DNA of 10,282 nucleotides from Gemmatimonadales bacterium (lineage in GTDB: Bacteria; Gemmatimonadota; Gemmatimonadetes; Gemmatimonadales; GWC2-71-9). The translations under genes and the position numbers were made by a program. Each line of letters begins with the position of its first letter. Position 1 is the stretch's first letter. The notes under the pieces were generated by a model. That model was not told where the DNA came from. It searched no databases and saw only the letters and a list, made by a program, of their open reading frames with translations. Location of the stretch: NCBI GenBank assembly GCA_013813675.1, contig JACCRH010000444.1, positions 1 to 10,282 on the forward strand, written 5' to 3'. Below, piece by piece: positions 6,220 through 10,282 of this stretch.

Positions 6220-6249
6220 TTGCCTACTCTGCGACGCCGAGCGTATCGT
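6220..6249 (+). promoter_or_regulatory. Possible promoter of Uma2 gene 1
   Basis: TTGCCT (6220-6225), an 18-bp spacer and TATCGT (6244-6249) stand directly before ATG 6250, with a second in-frame ATG 6 nt later at 6256. No Shine-Dalgarno is present, so a leaderless start from 6256 or thereabouts is plausible. The other Uma2 gene has TTGCCA in the same place on its strand, but its -10 is poor. Confidence 0.4.
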
Positions 6250-6798
6250 ATGGGCATGGCCGCCCCCGTCTACTATACCGCCGAGATGGTCCGCGCTTTC
6301 CCCGCGGACGGCAACCGCTACGAAACGGTGCATGGCGAGCTCCTGGTGACGCCGGCGCCTCGGCCATGGCACCAGGAGCTGGTGTCGCGACTCCACTTTG
6401 CCCTTATGGGATATCTGCGCAAGGAGCCGGTCGGCCATCTCGTGGCCTCGCCGGCCGATATCTCCTGGGGCGAAGACCTACTGGTGCAACCCGATCTGTT
6501 CGTCGTGCCGATCGAACAGGCGCGTGCGCTCGACTGGGCGGCCATGCGCGACTTGATGCTCGCCATCGAGGTGCTGAGCCCAACCTCCGCCCGGGCGGAC
6601 CGGTTTACCAAGCGGAGGCTCTATCAGGAGCGCTGGATACCCTGGTACTGGGTGGTGGATGGAGACCTGCGCGCGGTGGAGGTCTGGACGCCCAGCGACG
6701 AGCGCCCGTCCTTCAAGCGCAAGCATGTCGACTGGTGGCCCGCGGGCGCCGAGACTCCCTTCCAGCTCGACCTCACCGATCTCTTCCGACCCATCTGA
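6250..6798 (+). CDS. Uma2-family (DUF820) PD-(D/E)xK nuclease-like protein, copy 1
   Basis: A 182-residue protein starting MGMAAPVYYTAEMVRAFP. It carries the Uma2 wording in order: DGNRYETVHGELLVTPAP (20-37), WHQ (40-42), SPADISWGEDLLVQPDLFVV with Asp82, EVLSPTSARADRFTKRRLY with Glu107 and Lys121, and WYWVVDGD (132-139). Asp82, Glu107 and Lys121 are the likely metal and catalytic residues of the restriction-endonuclease-like fold. Biological role is unsettled; these proteins are often present in many copies per genome. I chose ATG 6250 over the upstream GTG at 6211 because the paralogue at 8886-9434 starts at the equivalent codon and both then have 182 residues. Its stop TGA abuts the stop of the convergent exonuclease III remnant. 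Confidence 0.85.
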   Translation: MGMAAPVYYTAEMVRAFPADGNRYETVHGELLVTPAPRPWHQELVSRLHFALMGYLRKEPVGHLVASPADISWGEDLLVQPDLFVVPIEQARALDWAAMRDLMLAIEVLSPTSARADRFTKRRLYQERWIPWYWVVDGDLRAVEVWTPSDERPSFKRKHVDWWPAGAETPFQLDLTDLFRPI

Positions 6799-7062
6799 TC
6801 AGCCGGTCGTCATCACGACCGGCGCGTGATCGCTGGTCCCCACGTCGGCCTGGACCACGCAGCTCCGCGCCCGAGCGGCGAGACCAGGCGACGCCAGCAG
6901 ATAGTCCAATCGCCAGCCGATGTTGCGAGCGCGGAGGTTGCGCCACGGCGCCCACCAGGTGAACTGGAGACAGACCACATCGGGGTGCTCGCGCTCCAGC
7001 CACTCCTCGACCTGGGCGCCGCGCGCCCGGATCCCGTTGACATTCCAGGTGGCGATCTTCAT
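6799..7062 (-). pseudogene. Exonuclease III remnant with a large in-frame internal deletion
   Basis: The 87-residue product begins MKIATWNVNGIRARGAQVEE and continues to PDVVCLQ (residue 33), exactly the N-terminus of XthA-type exonuclease III. It then jumps to FTWWAPWRNLRARNIGWRLDYLLAS and ends with GTSDHAPVV, the family C-terminus. XthA is about 260 residues, so roughly 170 are missing, with the junction at about 6963/6964 and the frame kept. Asn7 and the C-terminal Asp-His are present, but the metal-binding Glu that should follow Gln33 and the central catalytic Asp/Asn are gone, so nuclease activity is very unlikely. It starts 52 nt after the oxidoreductase gene on the same strand. An assembly artefact is possible and read mapping would tell. 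Confidence 0.88.
6802..6823. terminator. Hairpin immediately after the Uma2 stop, possible terminator between convergent genes
   Basis: GCCGGTCGT (6802-6810) and ACGACCGGC (6815-6823) form a perfect 9-bp stem with a CATC loop. It begins 4 bases after the Uma2 stop and lies in the last codons of the exonuclease remnant. No T-tract follows on either strand, so termination is uncertain. Confidence 0.4.
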
Positions 7063-7114
7063 CCGGGGATACGACTTCGAGGCCGTCTCGGGCAGAAGGC
7101 CGAGGAAGGTGGAC

Positions 7115-8641
7115 TCAATCGATTGCCGGCAGCGGCGATTCCGCCGGCCCGGAGATCACCTCGCCGGCCGGGGTGAACCGAGAGCCGTGGCAGGGGCAGT
7201 CCCAGGTCTTCTCCGCGCTGTTCCAGGCTACCAGACATGCCATGTGAGTGCACGTGGCCGAGCGCATGGTGACCGCTCCAGCCTCGTCCCGGTACGCCGC
7301 GACCTTGGTTCCGTCGCGCTCGATGATCTTTCCTTGCCCTCGCTTCACCGATCGCAAGGACCGGCCTGCCGCCCCCGCGAATCGGTCGCGGATCAGATAG
7401 TAGGGGTAATCCGCATTCTCCTTGAGGTAATCCCACACCCCGTGCCGGATCGCCTTGCGGGCGGGATCGAAGAGCTCGGTCCAGGGGTTCGGGCGGCCGA
7501 GTATCCGGTCCGTCACCATCGTCCCGGCGAGGGTGCCGAAGGTCAGGCCGTTGCCGGCGTAGCCAGTGGCGGAGTACTGGTGATCAGCCGTCGAGCCGAT
7601 GTAGGGAAGGCCATCCGGAGTCTCGATCACCTGCCCGGACCAGCGGTGGGTGATCTCTATACCCGGCGCCAGGGCCACGATGGCTCGCGCCAGCCGATCG
7701 TAGCATGCCTCCGTGTCGGAGGCCTGGCCCGTCTTATGGTCCTCGCCGCCAAGAATGACCAGGTCGTAGGCGCGGTGCGGCTCGACGCGGAGATAGCGGT
7801 AGGGACTGGCGGTGTCCCACCACAGGGAGTCCGGCACGGTGCTCTTCGGCACCCGGCCCGCGACCACGTAACTGGTATACAGTGCGAGCTTCGTCTGGAA
7901 CAGCGTTGCCCCAGTAACGCCGCCCACGCCGACCAGCGGGTTGTGGGTCGCGATCACGACATCGTTGCAGGTCACCCGGTGCCCATTGGCCGTTACGGAC
8001 AGCGGGTCGGTAGAGAACTCGGTGGCCTCGGTGTTCTCATGGATGCGGCCGCCGGCGGCGGCGAGGGCCTTCGCCATGCCCGCCAGATACTTTCGCGGGT
8101 GGATACGGGCCTGCCCTTCGAAGCGGATCCCGGCCGTGCCGACCAGCGGCACCGCGTCCTGGAACGCCGCGTCGAAGCCGAGCTCGCCGGCCAGATCGGC
8201 CTCCAGCTTCAGACTCTCCACGGCGCCGGCGTCCTTGGCGTCCGGCGGCGCGTGGAGATAGCCCTCCACCCAATCGAACCCGCAATCGATCTGGTGTCGT
8301 CGAACGATCCCGTCGATCTGCGCCATCGCCGACAATCCGGCGTCCCAGACGGCCTGAGCGTGTGGGCGACCGAAGCGCTTCACGAGCTCGCCCAGGCGCG
8401 TGTCCGTCACCATCGTCAGGTGGGCGCTGGTGTGTCCCGTATCGGTGGCGGCGCAGCGCCCGCGCTCGACCAGCAGCACCGACCGTCCGGCCTCGGCCAG
8501 GAGGTACGCCGCGGTCAGGCCCGTGACGCCGCCACCGACCACCACCACGTCCGCGCGGGCGTCGCTGTTGAGTTTGGCGAATGGGGGGAAGGTCGCTGAG
8601 GTCGACCAGTAGGGACTGGTGTCGAGGGATATCGGAGTCAT
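7115..8641 (-). CDS. FAD-dependent oxidoreductase with C-terminal Rieske [2Fe-2S] domain, YhfW-like
   Basis: From ATG 8641 the product is 508 residues, near the length of Bacillus YhfW-type proteins. Residues 31-58 hold the FAD Rossmann motif VVVVGGGVTGLTAAYLL with an acidic strand end (LLVERG), and the body resembles DAO/glycine oxidase-type flavoproteins (GHTSAHLTMVTDTR; YSATGYAGNGLTFGTLAG near the end of the FAD domain). A C-terminal Rieske domain has CTH (Cys464, His466) and CPCHGS (Cys482, His485), the two Cys and two His cluster ligands. The Rieske cluster probably passes electrons to or from FAD; the substrate is unknown. A longer frame from 8791 exists but would span the predicted promoter and looks non-coding, so 8641 (MTPISLDTSPYW) is preferred despite a weak ribosome site. 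No signal peptide is seen, so it is probably cytoplasmic. Confidence 0.9.
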   Translation of the reverse strand: MTPISLDTSPYWSTSATFPPFAKLNSDARADVVVVGGGVTGLTAAYLLAEAGRSVLLVERGRCAATDTGHTSAHLTMVTDTRLGELVKRFGRPHAQAVWDAGLSAMAQIDGIVRRHQIDCGFDWVEGYLHAPPDAKDAGAVESLKLEADLAGELGFDAAFQDAVPLVGTAGIRFEGQARIHPRKYLAGMAKALAAAGGRIHENTEATEFSTDPLSVTANGHRVTCNDVVIATHNPLVGVGGVTGATLFQTKLALYTSYVVAGRVPKSTVPDSLWWDTASPYRYLRVEPHRAYDLVILGGEDHKTGQASDTEACYDRLARAIVALAPGIEITHRWSGQVIETPDGLPYIGSTADHQYSATGYAGNGLTFGTLAGTMVTDRILGRPNPWTELFDPARKAIRHGVWDYLKENADYPYYLIRDRFAGAAGRSLRSVKRGQGKIIERDGTKVAAYRDEAGAVTMRSATCTHMACLVAWNSAEKTWDCPCHGSRFTPAGEVISGPAESPLPAID

Positions 8642-8741
8642 GCTCACGCGTTTCTGGTTTCCATCGCTCAGTGGCCCGCCCGCTTCGTTTTCCACGAGCA
8701 GCTTACCGATCGCCGCGCGTGCCCGGCGCCGCGACACCGTA

Positions 8742-8770
8742 TGTATACTCGCGGGCAGGGGAAATGTCGC
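8742..8770 (-). promoter_or_regulatory. Predicted promoter of the Rieske/FAD oxidoreductase gene
   Basis: On the minus strand GCGACA (8770-8765, four of six matching TTGACA) is followed after 17 bp by TATACA (8747-8742). Transcription would begin near 8735 and give an untranslated leader of about 95 nt before ATG 8641. The surrounding GAGTATACAT is repeated just upstream of pdxH. Confidence 0.5.
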
Positions 8771-8885
8771 GTCAGAGCCGAGCCATCGCACTCAACACGC
8801 CGCCCCGGTGCCCCCTAGCTACCCGAGCGGTGGTCGTGCAATTTTTGCCGACCGGGGAACCGCCCATAGAGCTAGAGCAGCGCCA

Positions 8886-9434
8886 CTAGAGCGGCCGAAA
8901 CAGGTCTTCCAGTGGAAGAACCAGCGCCTGACCCGCACCGGGAGGATGCCAGGTCAGGCGCTCGCGTTCAAACTGCGGAAAGGCGTCGGCCGGCGTCCAG
9001 ACCTCGACCTGACGCTCGTCACCATCGACGATCCAGTAGACCGGAATGCCGGCATCCTGATAGCGACGGCGCTTGAGGAAGCGGTCCTGTCGCGCGGTCG
9101 CAGGGCTCAGCACCTCGGCCACCAGCAGGAGATCGCGCACGCGGGACCACTCGAGAGTTCGCGCCTGCGCCCGGTCCGCCACGAACACGTCTGGCTGGAC
9201 GAGGACGTCCGGGCCCCAGGAAATGTCTGCCGGCGAGGTAAACATCTCGCCTACCCGCTCGGTTCGCAGATAGAAGTCGAGGGCGGAGGCGAGGCGGAAG
9301 ACCAGCTTCTGGTGCCACAGCCTGGGAGCCGGCGTCACCAGCAGCTCCCCGTAGACCACCTCGTAGCGGTTTCCGTCGTCCGGGAGTGCCCGGACCATTT
9401 CGGCGGTGTGATAGAGCGGGGCGGCCATGCCCAT
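8886..9434 (-). CDS. Uma2-family (DUF820) PD-(D/E)xK nuclease-like protein, copy 2
   Basis: A 182-residue paralogue of the Uma2 protein at 6250-6798. It aligns end to end without gaps, with about 117 identical residues (64%) by hand count. The candidate active-site residues are kept: Asp82 in VQPDVFVA, Glu107 in EVLSPATARQDRF and Lys121. His41 in LWHQ is also kept. The ATG at 9434 gives MGMAAPLYHTAEMVRALP, matching the other copy, whereas the longer frame to 9602 reads through a repeat remnant and is rejected. The DNA before the start is also similar to copy 1 (TTGCC, then GCCGAG, at the same distances), so the duplication included upstream sequence. It lies on the same strand as the oxidoreductase and pdxH genes. 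Role unknown. Confidence 0.87.
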   Translation of the reverse strand: MGMAAPLYHTAEMVRALPDDGNRYEVVYGELLVTPAPRLWHQKLVFRLASALDFYLRTERVGEMFTSPADISWGPDVLVQPDVFVADRAQARTLEWSRVRDLLLVAEVLSPATARQDRFLKRRRYQDAGIPVYWIVDGDERQVEVWTPADAFPQFERERLTWHPPGAGQALVLPLEDLFRPL

Positions 9435-9569
9435 ATGTTCGTCTCGGCGCTGGCGGGGTGGCAAGGGGGACACATACGGCACGGTACCGCGCCGCGCCGG
9501 CTCAGCCGGTATCATGGTGCCGCACGCCGGCTCCGAACCTAGCTTCTCCGCGGTCATCGACACCCGCCG

Positions 9570-9600
9570 GCTAGATCCCTCGCTGCGCTGGGGATGAGGC
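9570..9600. repeat. Degenerate half-copy of the palindromic repeat family
   Basis: Read on the minus strand, the stretch TCATCCCCAGCGCAGCGAGG (within 9577-9598) followed by GATCTAG resembles one arm of the elements at 1824-1892 and 5236-5300 (TCATCCTGAGCGCAGCGAAGG). No second arm is seen. It lies between pdxH and Uma2 copy 2 and appears to be a decayed or half-length relative. Confidence 0.55.
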
Positions 9601-9608
9601 ACACAGAC

Positions 9609-10262
9609 TCAAGGCGACAGCCGCTCAATGCGCCAGGAGGCGTCCTGCCTGGTGTACCTGATCCGGTCGTGCAGCCGGTTCTCCCTCCCCTGCCAGAACT
9701 CGATCGACTCCGGCCGCACGCGGTAGCCGCCCCAATGCGGCGGTAGCGGCACGTCGCCACCCGGAAATCGCCGTTCGATCTCCCGCAGTCCAGCCTCCAG
9801 CACCTCGCGCGACGCAATCGCCTGGCTCTGGTGCGAAACCCACGCGCCGAGCCTGCTTCCCAGGGGCCGGGAGGAGTAATACGCCTCCGATTCCTCTACC
9901 GACGCGCGGATCACCTCGCCCACGATCCGGACCTGCCGCTCCAGCTCCTTCCAGTGCAGCACCAGAGCGGCCCTGGGGTTGGCATCCAGCTCCCTGCCCT
10001 TCCGGCTCCGATAGTCGGTGAAGAAGACGAACCCCCGTTCATCGAACCCCTTGAGCAGGACGATGCGCGCGGAGGGAACCGCATCGGGCGTGGCCGTCGC
10101 CAGGGTCATGGCGTTCGGCTCCTCGAGCTGAGCGGCCTGTGCCTCGGCGAACCACCCGGCGAACTCCGCGATCGGATCCCGGCTCACGTCCTTTTCGTCG
10201 AGCCGGGCGCGGGCGTATTCCCGGCGGAGATCGGCGATGGCAACGGGGAGTGTCATAGTCAT
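9609..10262 (-). CDS. pdxH: Pyridoxamine 5'-phosphate oxidase (PNPOx)
   Basis: A 217-residue FMN enzyme that oxidises pyridoxamine or pyridoxine 5'-phosphate to pyridoxal 5'-phosphate, the last step of vitamin B6 cofactor synthesis and salvage, in the cytoplasm. Family blocks run through its length: EPNAMTLATATPD (48-60), ARIVLLKGFDERGFVFFTDY with the FMN-contacting Arg66 and Lys71, SRKGRELDANPRAAL (86-100), YYSSRPLGSRLGAWVSHQSQ (128-147), and the C-terminal dimer/substrate blocks WGGYRVRPESIEFWQGR (177-193) and NRLHDRIRY ending RLSP. Length and both ends match the family, so it is complete. Start ATG 10262 or ATG 10256 (residue 3) cannot be separated: no Shine-Dalgarno is present and TATACAT touches the first ATG, suggesting a leaderless message. 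Confidence 0.96.
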   Translation of the reverse strand: MTMTLPVAIADLRREYARARLDEKDVSRDPIAEFAGWFAEAQAAQLEEPNAMTLATATPDAVPSARIVLLKGFDERGFVFFTDYRSRKGRELDANPRAALVLHWKELERQVRIVGEVIRASVEESEAYYSSRPLGSRLGAWVSHQSQAIASREVLEAGLREIERRFPGGDVPLPPHWGGYRVRPESIEFWQGRENRLHDRIRYTRQDASWRIERLSP

Positions 10263-10263
10263 A

Positions 10264-10272
10264 TGTATACTC
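10264..10272 (-). promoter_or_regulatory. Possible -10 region of pdxH
   Basis: GAGTATACAT on the minus strand places TATACA (10269-10264) 7 nt before the second in-frame ATG of pdxH (10256), as in leaderless genes. The same ten bases occur in the oxidoreductase promoter at 8750-8741. The -35 region would lie beyond the window edge. Confidence 0.4.
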
Positions 10273-10282
10273 GGCGCCGGAG

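Noticed and set aside
6920..8599. A 559-codon plus-strand frame opposite the oxidoreductase gene
   Set aside because: The minus strand shows complete FAD and Rieske motifs; the plus frame has no recognisable domain.
8642..8791. N-terminal extension of the oxidoreductase to ATG 8791
   Set aside because: It would cover the GCGACA-N17-TATACA promoter and adds a stretch of basic, low-complexity residues unlike the family N-terminus.

Overview
The window is GC-rich bacterial chromosome: genes are dense and mostly G/C at third positions, and several appear to be transcribed from a -10 box placed 6-7 nt before the start codon (leaderless style). The mix of a Pro/Ala/Asp/Glu-rich lipoprotein, Uma2-family paralogues, a YhfW-like Rieske/FAD oxidoreductase, and palindromes whose spurious translation reads HPERSEG/SAQDD suggests a soil-type lineage such as Gemmatimonadota. 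That taxonomic guess is inference only.

Left part (1-804): the start of a tiny DUF5670-like membrane protein runs off the left edge on the minus strand. It is followed by a plus-strand lipoprotein whose mature part is built from tandem repeats.

Central part (815-5300), the most interesting region: a reductive sulfur assimilation operon. In order it holds a TTGACA-N17-TAGCCT promoter, a 35-codon leader ORF starting 6 nt after the -10 box and carrying three consecutive Cys codons, a near-perfect intrinsic terminator, then cysH (APS reductase with [4Fe-4S] cysteines), a CysI-type siroheme sulfite reductase, and a fused CbiX/SirB-type chelatase plus uroporphyrinogen-III C-methyltransferase that would make siroheme for the reductase. 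The architecture is that of a cysteine-responsive transcription attenuator: when Cys-tRNA is scarce the ribosome stalls on the Cys run, the terminator is prevented from forming, and cysteine biosynthesis genes are expressed. Two copies of a 28-bp-arm palindrome bracket the reductase/fusion pair, and their stems differ by compensatory changes.

Right part (5301-10282): a 336-bp stretch with no convincing gene; a DUF1579-like gene broken by an in-frame TAG; two Uma2-family nuclease-like paralogues of identical length (182 aa) in opposite orientation; between them an exonuclease III remnant with a large in-frame internal deletion and a Rieske/FAD oxidoreductase; and finally pdxH (pyridoxamine 5'-phosphate oxidase). 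The oxidoreductase and pdxH share a GAGTATACAT promoter-like block.
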